DNA of 64,000 bases from Sulfurovum sp. TSL1 (lineage in GTDB: Bacteria > Campylobacterota > Campylobacteria > Campylobacterales > Sulfurovaceae): assembly GCF_019972135.1 (NCBI RefSeq), contig NZ_BPFI01000002.1, positions 124,001 through 188,000 of the forward strand, in the 5' to 3' direction. The position numbers were made by a program, and so were the translations under genes. Below, piece after piece: positions 53,760 through 61,012 of the stretch. Every line of letters begins with the position of its first letter. Within the stretch, counting starts at the first letter, position 1. The notes beneath the pieces are model-generated. The model made no database searches. It was not told the origin of the DNA and saw nothing but the letters and a program-made list of their open reading frames with translations.

Positions 53760-54493
53760 AGGCTTTTATTATAACTCTCACAAAAACAGGAGGGGTGCTT
53801 GTAGTGTTCTGTACTGTACATGTGGGACAATTTGTCCATCAAATCATCAGGGTCGGTACTATAGATGAGTCTTGCACCAGTATCTTTGTCAAACTGGTTT
53901 ACGATTTTGGGGATTTCTTCAACAATCCCCCCGCTTCCCTTCAGAATCCCAATCAGTTTACCTTCGTCATAAGCGATGGCAAACTCCCCAAGTGTCCCGG
54001 AGCTACCTCCTGCGATGATGACCATGTCACTGGAGCGGATGTTGGTCACCTCTCGTCCCATGAGTCCGCTACCCGTATAGATGATGGCATCGTAGGTATC
54101 CGAGGGGGATTGGTATTTGTGTACATGCTCATCCAGACTGAGTGCCGGGGAGATACCAATGGATAGCCCGCCCAAACTCCGGGCACCTTTGGCGCATTCG
54201 TAAGGGAGTCCCGGGCACGCCCCTGTAATCAGTATGAAACCCCGCTTTGCAATTGCCTGACCAAGAGAAAAGACCAATTTTTCCACTTTTGGGTCCTGTT
54301 TATGGCTTGATGAACCCATGACACCCACTGTCAGACGCATATCGGGAGCTTTATTTACGTACACCGTCGGCTGCGCAAGAAACTTATCCTTGCATTTATC
54401 TGAACAGAAATAGTAAAGCCTCCCTTCGTACTCAGCTGTTGCGGTGGCTCTACGCGGATCCAGTTCCATCATGCATACGGGGTCACGAACCAT
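53756..54493 (-). CDS. YHS domain fused to a LOG/TIGR00725-like Rossmann domain
   Basis: A 245-residue protein. An N-terminal YHS domain (VRDPVCMMELDP ... RLYYFCSDKCKDKFLAQP) is followed by a Rossmann nucleotide-binding domain with GVMGSSS, RGFILITGACPGLPYECAKGARSLGG and IAGGSSGTLGEFAIAYDEGK, the pattern of LOG/TIGR00725 proteins. It may bind or hydrolyse a nucleotide, with the YHS domain sensing metal. It is GC-richer than the permease it faces, and the two convergent genes overlap at their stops with no terminator between. The next gene, 54497, is likely co-transcribed. Confidence 0.82.
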   Translation of the reverse strand: MVRDPVCMMELDPRRATATAEYEGRLYYFCSDKCKDKFLAQPTVYVNKAPDMRLTVGVMGSSSHKQDPKVEKLVFSLGQAIAKRGFILITGACPGLPYECAKGARSLGGLSIGISPALSLDEHVHKYQSPSDTYDAIIYTGSGLMGREVTNIRSSDMVIIAGGSSGTLGEFAIAYDEGKLIGILKGSGGIVEEIPKIVNQFDKDTGARLIYSTDPDDLMDKLSHMYSTEHYKHPSCFCESYNKSL

Positions 54494-54496
54494 AAA

Positions 54497-55117
54497 TCAC
54501 CTCTCATACCCAATTTTTCCATCATACAGAGCTTTCTCCAAAGTGACTAAAAAACCGAATGCCGGATGTTTGAATTGGCCATGACGAAGAATATCCCAAT
54601 GCTCCTTTAAGTACTCCTGCAAGAACCGGACAACATGCTTCAGTAAAATGATCTTATACCCTTTTGTTTTTTTTTCGGGCATTATCGAACCGAAGGCCAT
54701 CAGACGTATCCGATGCCCTGCCTGTGTAGTTGTCTCACCTGTTCGCAGCAAACTTCTTACCACCTGATCCACATCTGAAGCAGGACAACAGCCAAATCGA
54801 GTCAACATTGTTCGAAGCACGATAGGATCTTTAGCATTTTGGTTGATCTCCGCACGGCCTTCTTTTACCTCTGCAACGATCATCTCCGTATGATCGGTTG
54901 AACATGCCAGTTTCTGATCTGTCGCAAATATTGTTTCCAGGCCTCTCTTGCCCGGGATCAATCTCCCGGCTCCAGGGAAGCGCAATGCAAGAACATCAAG
55001 ATCGGTAACCATCCGATAGCCCCCTTCCTCGACAGCCTCGATGACCGGATATTCGGTCACTGTAAAATATCCGTTGATGTAGAGATAGGCCTCCACTATG
55101 GCAACTGCATTATCCAT
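54497..55117 (-). CDS. Unknown protein with PD-(D/E)xK nuclease-like pattern
   Basis: A 206-residue protein. TDLDVLALRFPG followed some 40 residues later by MIVAEVKEGR matches the Asp ... Glu-x-Lys spacing of the PD-(D/E)xK nuclease fold. The C-terminal half is helical (HVVRFLQEYLKEHWDILRHGQ). I do not recognise a named family. It precedes the YHS-LOG gene by three bases on the same strand and has the same GC-rich composition, so the two came together. A nucleic-acid role is inference from the motif. Confidence 0.7.
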   Translation of the reverse strand: MDNAVAIVEAYLYINGYFTVTEYPVIEAVEEGGYRMVTDLDVLALRFPGAGRLIPGKRGLETIFATDQKLACSTDHTEMIVAEVKEGRAEINQNAKDPIVLRTMLTRFGCCPASDVDQVVRSLLRTGETTTQAGHRIRLMAFGSIMPEKKTKGYKIILLKHVVRFLQEYLKEHWDILRHGQFKHPAFGFLVTLEKALYDGKIGYER

Positions 55118-55130
55118 TCTTCCCTCCCTC

Positions 55131-55211
55131 TACCCATTGATAGAGCATCAACAAGTGTCTTGCTGTTATCTTTATATTTGTTGATCTACGGTGTTGTGTG
55201 TGATCTTCCAT
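55131..55211 (-). pseudogene. 5' fragment of the APC permease gene
   Basis: On the minus strand the segment from ATG 55211 follows the first 80 bases of the intact permease gene at 52431, with shared stretches GTAGATCAACAAA, ATATAAAG and CTATCAATGGG. Small deletions put it out of frame. Only the start of the gene remains, ending where the GC-rich pair 54497-53756 begins. Confidence 0.75.
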
Positions 55212-55231
55212 CGGTAACCTCTCTAAATTTG

Positions 55232-55672
55232 CTAATCTTTTGGACGCTTAAATATAAAGTGTGCGACTGATTTAGCTTTTCCCCCCGCTCTCTGGATTTC
55301 AATACTGATAGTATAATGTGCAGCTTGATGCATAGTAAAATAATTACCATAACTTAATAATACATCATGCATTGGCTCAAGATCTTTAGTAGTTCCTTTC
55401 ATGCCTAATAATGCTACAGTAGTCTTGAGCTTGGCATTAGTGATACGCTTTCCTGATTTGGTGTCAAATATCGCAATTACTATATGATAGCTATGCTCTT
55501 CATCTGTAGCCCCTCCGTGCATAATGCCATACTTCTGTGTGAGTTGCGCAGGAATAACACCAAGATAAATACTCATATCATCAATTATTTGATGGCGCTG
55601 TGCATGATCAGCCAAAACTAAATTTGTACCAAACATTAAAAATAAGAAAATAAATAATTTTTTATATAACAT
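55232..55672 (-). CDS. Secreted protein of unknown function, paralogue of 28656-29102
   Basis: A 146-residue protein with signal peptide (MLYKKLFIFLFLMFGTNLVLA) and the same layout as the gene at 28656: His-rich start (DHAQRHQ), YLGVIPAQLTQKYGIMHGG, YHIVIAIFDTKSGKRITNAKL and a C-terminal beta region ending FIFKRPKD. ATG 55672 with AAAGGA upstream is preferred to 55687. It lies behind operator G. Two maintained paralogues with the same type of promoter suggest a specific periplasmic role in copper stress. Confidence 0.75.
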   Translation of the reverse strand: MLYKKLFIFLFLMFGTNLVLADHAQRHQIIDDMSIYLGVIPAQLTQKYGIMHGGATDEEHSYHIVIAIFDTKSGKRITNAKLKTTVALLGMKGTTKDLEPMHDVLLSYGNYFTMHQAAHYTISIEIQRAGGKAKSVAHFIFKRPKD

Positions 55673-55711
55673 TATCCATCCTTTCACTAAAGTTATATCT
55701 AGTCTACTACC

Positions 55712-55733
55712 AAAGTGTGTATTTGGTGTGCAT
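55712..55733 (-). promoter_or_regulatory. Operator G: tandem boxes, second secreted-protein promoter
   Basis: On the plus strand AAAGTGTGTAT is followed by TTGGTGTGCAT, with cores 11 bases apart. On the transcribed strand TAGACT lies 8 bases beyond the proximal core, with TATAAC at 17 bases. The secreted protein starts about 40 bases downstream. Confidence 0.72.
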
Positions 55734-55746
55734 TACGTATATAAAT

Positions 55747-55766
55747 TACACGTAGACTGCACATGA
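55747..55766 (+). promoter_or_regulatory. Operator H: weak tandem boxes, porin/cytochrome promoter
   Basis: TACACGTAGAC is followed by TGCACATGAA, with cores 11 bases apart and a perfect TATAAT exactly 8 bases after the second core. The boxes are less conserved than at the other sites, but spacing and -10 agree, and the site is back-to-back with operator G as in operator D. Confidence 0.6.
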
Positions 55767-55805
55767 AATATTTATAATGAAATATGAAGCAGTAAGGAGT
55801 ATTGT

Positions 55806-56936
55806 ATGAAAAAGTTAATGGCTAGTATTGCACTAACTTCGATGATGACATCAACACTTTTAGTAGCAGAAATACAGAATGTTGATATAAAACAGTTACG
55901 TGAAGATGTAGACGCCTTGAAAGCAAGAGATAAACAAATTGAAGATCATTCAATGTCTGCTTTTCAATTGGCAGGCTACGCTTCTCTTGACTATATAAAT
56001 GAAGAGAATGAAGATGGATCCTTCTCTGAGCTTAAGTTCTCCCCTTTATTACTTTACACATATGGTGATATCTTTCTGTTTGAAGCTGAAGTAGAATTTG
56101 AGATCAATGATGAAGGTGAAACTGAAACTAACCTTGAATATGCTGCAGGTACATTCTTTATCAATGATTATATGGGGTTACAAGTAGGGAAGTTTTTGTC
56201 ACCTATAGGACAGTTTGTACAAAACTTACATCCTTCCTGGATCAATAAACTTCCAAGTGCACCAGTCGGCTTTGGTCATGATGGGGCAGCACCTTCTTCC
56301 AATATTGGTATTGCACTTCGGGGAGGTTTGCCGAAAATGGGAGACATACGAAGTAACTATACTATTTTTGTGGCAAATGCACCGAGCTTTGGTGTAGCAG
56401 ATGATGGTGACGTGATAATTGATACCGAGGCTAAAACAGACGTTAGTGATGCAACTATGACAATTGGTGGACGTTATGCTATTAATCCTTTGGGAAATAT
56501 GGAAATTGGCGTTTCTTTGGCAACTGGAGAAGTTGAAGAGGAATTACCCTCAGAAGAAACTGTTGTACGTGATTACGATGTATTTGGAACAGATATAATG
56601 TATAACATTAATGCGATCAATTTAAAAGCTGAGTATATCCAGCAAAAAATTGGTGAAAATGCTTTGAGCACATTAGAAGGTGGCACATGGAGAGCATGGT
56701 ATGCTCAGGCAGCCTATCAATTTTCATCGGTGAACCTTGAACCCGTAGTTCGTTACAGTGATTATCATAATCCTGAGACCGACCGCAACCAATGGGCACT
56801 TGGATTGAACTATCTTTTTGCTAATAATCTGATCGCCAAAGTTGCATATGAGTTCAATGAAGATGAAGATGATACAGCAATTGATTCACATGCGAATAAC
56901 GATCGTTTCCTTGTACAGTTTGCAATTGGTTTTTAG
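55806..56936 (+). CDS. Outer-membrane porin with N-terminal coiled coil
   Basis: A 376-residue outer-membrane protein. Signal peptide (MKKLMASIALTSMMTSTLLVA), a short coiled coil (VDIKQLREDVDALKARDKQIED), then barrel strands (FQLAGYASLDYIN, GLQVGKFLSPIGQFVQNLHPSWINKLPSAP, RFLVQFAIGF at the end). The layout resembles phosphate-selective-type or DUF3138-like porins. It is the first gene behind operator H and probably co-transcribed with the cytochrome 9 bases downstream. Confidence 0.82.
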   Translation: MKKLMASIALTSMMTSTLLVAEIQNVDIKQLREDVDALKARDKQIEDHSMSAFQLAGYASLDYINEENEDGSFSELKFSPLLLYTYGDIFLFEAEVEFEINDEGETETNLEYAAGTFFINDYMGLQVGKFLSPIGQFVQNLHPSWINKLPSAPVGFGHDGAAPSSNIGIALRGGLPKMGDIRSNYTIFVANAPSFGVADDGDVIIDTEAKTDVSDATMTIGGRYAINPLGNMEIGVSLATGEVEEELPSEETVVRDYDVFGTDIMYNINAINLKAEYIQQKIGENALSTLEGGTWRAWYAQAAYQFSSVNLEPVVRYSDYHNPETDRNQWALGLNYLFANNLIAKVAYEFNEDEDDTAIDSHANNDRFLVQFAIGF

Positions 56937-56945
56937 GAGAAAAAG

Positions 56946-57230
56946 ATGAAAAATATATTAAAAATAACAACAATTACTACGCTATTGCTTGCGGCAATGG
57001 GAACAACTTCTGTAGCAAATGAAAATACTGGTAATACTGAAAATGGTGCACAACTTTGGGCTGATACTTGTATGCGTTGTCATAATTTACGAACCATATC
57101 GGATCGTAGTAAAAGTAATTGGTCAATTTCTATGAGCCATATGCGTGTTCGTGCTGGACTTACAGGGCAAGAGACAAAAGACATTTTGGCTTTTATTTTG
57201 GCGTCTAAAGTAGCAGAGGATACAAAGTAA
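56946..57230 (+). CDS. Small secreted cytochrome c
   Basis: A 94-residue protein with signal peptide (TITTLLLAAMGTTSVA) and one haem motif CMRCH (about residues 42-46), followed by a short C-terminal helix (GLTGQETKDILAFILASK). It is a minimal class I cytochrome, probably a periplasmic electron carrier. AGGAG precedes ATG 56946. Its transcript likely begins at operator H together with the porin. Confidence 0.82.
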   Translation: MKNILKITTITTLLLAAMGTTSVANENTGNTENGAQLWADTCMRCHNLRTISDRSKSNWSISMSHMRVRAGLTGQETKDILAFILASKVAEDTK

Positions 57231-57379
57231 ATAACTCAACTCTTTAGTTTAGTGTCAGTTTCAGGTGAAAGAGTATGTCCATTTTTCACCGTTTGATAAT
57301 TGTCTTGAGAATTAGGTGTTGTATACAAAAATACATTCAAGGATATTTATTTTTTAAAACGTTATTATCTAAAAGCTAG

Positions 57380-57404
57380 CCAAGGGAGGATTGGTCTCCT
57401 TTGG
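57380..57404. terminator. Hairpin between convergent genes
   Basis: CCAAGGGAGGA and TCTCCTTTGG pair (with G-U pairs) around TTGG, followed by TTTGTT on the plus strand. It lies between the cytochrome gene and the facing gene at 57421 and fits a bidirectional terminator. Confidence 0.55.
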
Positions 57405-57420
57405 TTTGTTAGACATCTAG

Positions 57421-58041
57421 TTACTCTGTTTCATCTTTACTTGCCAAAGAAGAGGCAATTAGCCCTAATTTGTTGTCGATAGACTCTAGATTTCTGTTTA
57501 CTTTTAAAAAAATGGTGTTGTTTCTGCCTTTTAGAGCATCCGATAAATCATGGGCTGCACTATTCTTAGTATTCATGTATTTCATGTAACGTAAATCAAG
57601 TATAGATACATCCTCACCATTTTTTTTATTCCTGAGTGGAGTTCGGTATGTATATTTAGCCCTAATGGAGAAGTTGTTATTTATTTGTGAGATAAGTCCT
57701 TTATATTGACCGGCTTGAAATCTCAATTCTTTTCCAGGTGCTAGTACAGGGATTTTTGAATTCATGAATTTTGAAGAATCAACAGGTTCAGGCGAATCAA
57801 GCCCCCAACAGTTAATTGGTATTGGATTCGAAAACTCAATGTCCCTAGCTGCACCTGAGCCATGATTACATATTACCAAATCAATTACAGTTTGAACATC
57901 AGGACTGGGTTCATAATAGATTACAATACTAGGTTTGGACTGTCTATAAATTGCGAGATAAGCAGTACCTACAGCAAGAAATGTTGCAATAGGGCTGACT
58001 ATGTAAAATGCAATTTGAAAAGTTGCCGCATCATCGATCAT
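57421..58041 (-). CDS. Membrane-anchored protein of unknown function
   Basis: A 206-residue protein with one N-terminal membrane helix (FYIVSPIATFLAVGTAYLAIY), a beta-rich domain containing LVICNHGSGAARDIEF and IPVLAPGKELRFQAG, and a C-terminal helical tail (NRNLESIDNKLGLIASSLAS). The NxGxGxARDI pattern recurs in many unrelated anchored proteins of accessory regions. Function cannot be assigned. It marks the change from the metal island to the mobile region at the right edge. Confidence 0.65.
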   Translation of the reverse strand: MIDDAATFQIAFYIVSPIATFLAVGTAYLAIYRQSKPSIVIYYEPSPDVQTVIDLVICNHGSGAARDIEFSNPIPINCWGLDSPEPVDSSKFMNSKIPVLAPGKELRFQAGQYKGLISQINNNFSIRAKYTYRTPLRNKKNGEDVSILDLRYMKYMNTKNSAAHDLSDALKGRNNTIFLKVNRNLESIDNKLGLIASSLASKDETE

Positions 58042-58554
58042 TTTTTGCTACCTTATTCCTGAATTTGTCTAACGATCTAATCGCCGAACAATTTGTCCTG
58101 TTATTACTATATTTCCATATTAAGAGTATAGCAAAAATGTTCTATCTGTAAGGTCTTATAAAATATATGACTTTATGAGGTTTATCTTTTGCTTCACTAT
58201 GGAAGCTCTTCATCTATTAATTTATTACATCCCAATCACACCAAAACTCCCCTAGGCTACAACAAATGATCTAATAGGTAGATATGTTCTTTTTTGTACT
58301 TCATAATACCTAGCTCCATGTTTCCCAGTATCTATTGTATTGAAGACTTTTTAATAACAGAAGTGCGACTCTGTCAACAATTTACCAAATTATGACAGGC
58401 TAGAATTTAGGACTTGAAATAATCTTCAATTTTTAACAAGAAATTATGACAAAAGGCAGTTGAAACCTTTTAAGATGCTCGTGTTTTGTGTAAAATAAAC
58501 TATGTCTAATCAAAATTTATGATTATGACATAGTCCAAGGAAAGGAATATTGCT
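58042..58554. other. Gene-free spacer with one relic IS-end repeat
   Basis: No gene is supported. At 58150-58183 the sequence AAGGTCTTATAAAATATATG followed by ACTTTATGAGGTTT repeats the IS-end/AAAACCTTATA family. The rest is AT-rich without frames, and could contain the left end of the mobile element that carries the recombinase trio. Confidence 0.45.
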
Positions 58555-58950
58555 ATGCCAGACAAAAATATATTAGAACAAATATTGAGTAATACTGAAG
58601 AGGTTAAAGAGGTAGTTGTTACGAGGGAAAATGAAAGGCAACAGCGCATTGATGTTAAAAAAGAGAAGCGAAAAGAGCAGCTCAAAGAAGCACAAAAAAA
58701 CTTTAAACAAATCAAAGCAAATGTGAAGCCTGAGTTGTATGATAAGATTAAAAACAGATGTGCAGATGGGAATATATCGGGATACCTGCTAAAGCTTATT
58801 GAAAACGATTTAAGCAATACTCCATCATTATTTGAACCGTATACAGAGGATTGCAAGGAAAATCGTCAAGAGATAGAGAGCTTAAGAACCGAAATTAAAA
58901 AATTAAACAATATGAATTTTATTCAAAAGCTTCGTTGGCTATTTTTATGA
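58555..58950 (+). CDS. Coiled-coil protein of unknown function
   Basis: A 131-residue, highly charged protein with a long coiled coil (VVTRENERQQRIDVKKEKRKE ... AQKNFKQ), a middle part (KANVKPELYDKIKNRCADGNISGYLLKLIENDL) that resembles the ribbon-helix-helix or MobC-like proteins of plasmids, and a C-terminal hydrophobic end (FIQKLRWLFL). AAGGAAAGGAA precedes ATG 58555. The DNA-binding idea rests only on the middle segment. It is probably cargo of the mobile element. Confidence 0.6.
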   Translation: MPDKNILEQILSNTEEVKEVVVTRENERQQRIDVKKEKRKEQLKEAQKNFKQIKANVKPELYDKIKNRCADGNISGYLLKLIENDLSNTPSLFEPYTEDCKENRQEIESLRTEIKKLNNMNFIQKLRWLFL

Positions 58951-58994
58951 AGGATGACTCGTTAAAGCATTTACTGGACTTTGATGAGTTTGAT

Positions 58995-59258
58995 CTATTT
59001 TTCTGGTGACTCCACTAGAAGATTACAGATATCAATGTCTAAAACAAAAGCGATTTTCGCAAGGTGTTCTATATTGAAATGCTGACCTTTGTAAAAGATT
59101 TCAGCTCTAGAAACTATAGTAACAGATTTGTGTCCAATCAACTGAGACAACTGTAATTGAGATAAGCCTTTTTTTTCTCTTTCTTTTTTTACATTCAGTC
59201 CTATATCCCTATATAAACTGTCAACAAAATTCTCTGGTAGTGATTCTACATCTCGCAT
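58995..59258 (-). CDS. Xre-family helix-turn-helix regulator
   Basis: An 87-residue protein made almost entirely of a Cro/C1-type domain: NVKKEREKKGLSQLQLSQLIGHKSVTIVSRAEIF, followed by the dimer helices (HLAKIAFVLDIDICNLL). It is divergent from the zinc-ribbon gene at 59345 with an 86-base spacer, and probably controls both. AAGGTG precedes ATG 59258. Confidence 0.85.
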   Translation of the reverse strand: MRDVESLPENFVDSLYRDIGLNVKKEREKKGLSQLQLSQLIGHKSVTIVSRAEIFYKGQHFNIEHLAKIAFVLDIDICNLLVESPEK

Positions 59259-59261
59259 GTT

Positions 59262-59332
59262 TCACCTTGTTATAAGAAGTTATTGAAGCTTAATGTTATA
59301 TAGGTTATTATTCAACTTGCTATAACACATTA
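59262..59332. promoter_or_regulatory. Divergent promoter with repeated CTTGNTATAA boxes
   Basis: ACCTTGTTATAA and AACTTGCTATAA occur 53 bases apart in the same orientation, and GTTATA / TATAAC form an inverted pair across the middle. These are candidate sites for the Xre protein, but the pattern is loose. Confidence 0.4.
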
Positions 59333-59344
59333 AGGGTGCAGGAT

Positions 59345-60487
59345 ATGCGAATAAAAACTAAAAATAGAAGCAAAACAAGCCATTTATCTACAGAAGAAAT
59401 AGAAAATCTAAAATCAGAGTATTATGCGGGAGAAAATGTTAATGGACTTGTGAAAAAATATAACATAGATATATCAGCAAACAATCTGTGCTCTACTTTT
59501 CCATTTGTATATTCCCTGAAGAAAATTTGCAAATATTGCAACTCTTTTATGTATTTGGTACCACCTCCAAAAAATGCTCAAAAAAGAGAAGAATATTTTT
59601 GCACTACATGCCAGCATACTGAAAGTATTTTTGGCTGTGAATGTATACAGTGCATGAAGCTAAAACATGAGTTAAAACAGCAATCTGAGACAACAAGACT
59701 CCTACAAAGAAAAAAGAAAAAAGATAGTATATTGAAAATACGTGAATATCCTAACTCACCATCTTTAGATATGCTATCAATAAAAGAAAAAGCCTATCTA
59801 GGAGCACTGTTGAGGGCGGGATTAGATAAGAAATATTTACTGATTGGAATGGATTATGGTATCCCCCAAGAACTTGCTCCAACACATGAGTATAGAGAAT
59901 TGATTGTTGCAGAGCTATTGGAAAGAAAAATAATCAGTTCCTATATTTCAAGTAATCAAATTTCTAGTGATATTATTGGGAAAACACTTTACGATATATG
60001 TATTAGTGATGTAAATAGAAATAAAGAAGACTTAATCACGTATTTAATGTATCCTGACAAAATATCTTTAAATGAGTATGATAATGCGATTATTTTATTG
60101 AGGGAAGTTCAGCTAAATGAGACAATTGAATATATGAAACTTACACTTCAGCAATTTAAATTGCCTACGTTTGAATCTGAGCGGCGATATGAGTTATTAT
60201 TTATGCAAATACTCAATAGTTATTCACTGGCACAATTGTTTAATTTTATTTACAGTGCAATAAGAAATCAAGCAGCATATAGTAAGACTAGTAAGCAAGG
60301 GTATATACCTATTTCAAACTATATATACAAAAAAATTTCAGACAGATATGAACAAGCACGGACAAACAATTGGAAGATTACTAACTTTAGACGTGCTTGG
60401 GAAGGAAAGCAGACTGAATTATCCAAGCTTGTCAGTAATAGGCTGCTTGATATAGGAGAATCTTCTTTCTATCAAGTGATTACATAG
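59345..60487 (+). CDS. Zinc-ribbon protein of unknown function, candidate cargo
   Basis: A 380-residue protein. A basic N-terminus with a helix-turn-helix-like stretch (STEEIENLKSEYYAGENVNGLVKKYNID) is followed by a zinc ribbon (CKYCNSFMYLV ... YFCTTCQHTES, plus CECIQC) at about residues 55-105. The remaining 270 residues are helical, with IKEKAYLGALLRAGLDKKYLL and a C-terminal FRRAWEGKQTELSKLVSNRLL. AAGGG stands before ATG 59345; a GTG at 59336 is less likely. No named family comes to mind. Position beside an Xre regulator and a recombinase module fits a defence, toxin-type or element-maintenance protein, but nothing in the sequence proves one of these. Confidence 0.65.
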   Translation: MRIKTKNRSKTSHLSTEEIENLKSEYYAGENVNGLVKKYNIDISANNLCSTFPFVYSLKKICKYCNSFMYLVPPPKNAQKREEYFCTTCQHTESIFGCECIQCMKLKHELKQQSETTRLLQRKKKKDSILKIREYPNSPSLDMLSIKEKAYLGALLRAGLDKKYLLIGMDYGIPQELAPTHEYRELIVAELLERKIISSYISSNQISSDIIGKTLYDICISDVNRNKEDLITYLMYPDKISLNEYDNAIILLREVQLNETIEYMKLTLQQFKLPTFESERRYELLFMQILNSYSLAQLFNFIYSAIRNQAAYSKTSKQGYIPISNYIYKKISDRYEQARTNNWKITNFRRAWEGKQTELSKLVSNRLLDIGESSFYQVIT

Positions 60488-60589
60488 CGTTTAAGATATT
60501 AGTAAATTGAGAACAAGCATCAAAAGTATTATATCTCCTTGCTGTATGAAAGTTACAGGAAATAATATTTTTAAAACCTAATTTTTCGT

Positions 60590-61012
60590 TTATCTTCTGT
60601 CGACCATTGGTAACGGCTTGTCAAGCTCATCTTCTGTCACACCTTTTAAATAAGAGTTGTAAGACCATCGAGAAAATTGTGCGAGTAAGTCTTGGTTTTC
60701 TTTTTTCAGTCTTGCATTTTCTGCCTCAACTCTTTCAATTTGTTGTATCAGAACTTCAACCTCGACTGAACTAGTACTTTTATGATTTCCTCGGGCTGAA
60801 ATCCTTTTTTTAGTGAGGTTGAAAGCGGACTTTATACGAGCATGTTTGGCGAGTGTCTGCCTAGTGTAGCGTTCTTTTAACCGAAAATCAATTTCATTAA
60901 TTAGATCATCCCATGTTAATTTTTTTGACCAACCATCAAGAATTTCTACAATTTTCTCAATACTGTCATCATTCAAGTTTTTTGAGCGTTCCCGTTTTGC
61001 CTTATGTGTCAT
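60590..61012 (-). CDS. Third gene of the recombinase trio, TnpC/GmtX-like coiled-coil protein
   Basis: A 140-residue basic protein: an N-terminal part with LDGWSKKLTWDDLINEIDFRLKERYTRQTLAKHARIKSAF (DNA-binding-like) and a coiled coil (VEVLIQQIERVEAENARLKKENQDLLAQF). Size, composition and place after two tyrosine recombinases match Tn554 TnpC and the third protein of Gamma-Mobile-Trio elements (DUF6262-like). In Tn554 TnpC aids orientation and efficiency of transposition. It overlaps the 708-residue recombinase gene by four bases. Confidence 0.78.
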   Translation of the reverse strand: MTHKAKRERSKNLNDDSIEKIVEILDGWSKKLTWDDLINEIDFRLKERYTRQTLAKHARIKSAFNLTKKRISARGNHKSTSSVEVEVLIQQIERVEAENARLKKENQDLLAQFSRWSYNSYLKGVTEDELDKPLPMVDRR

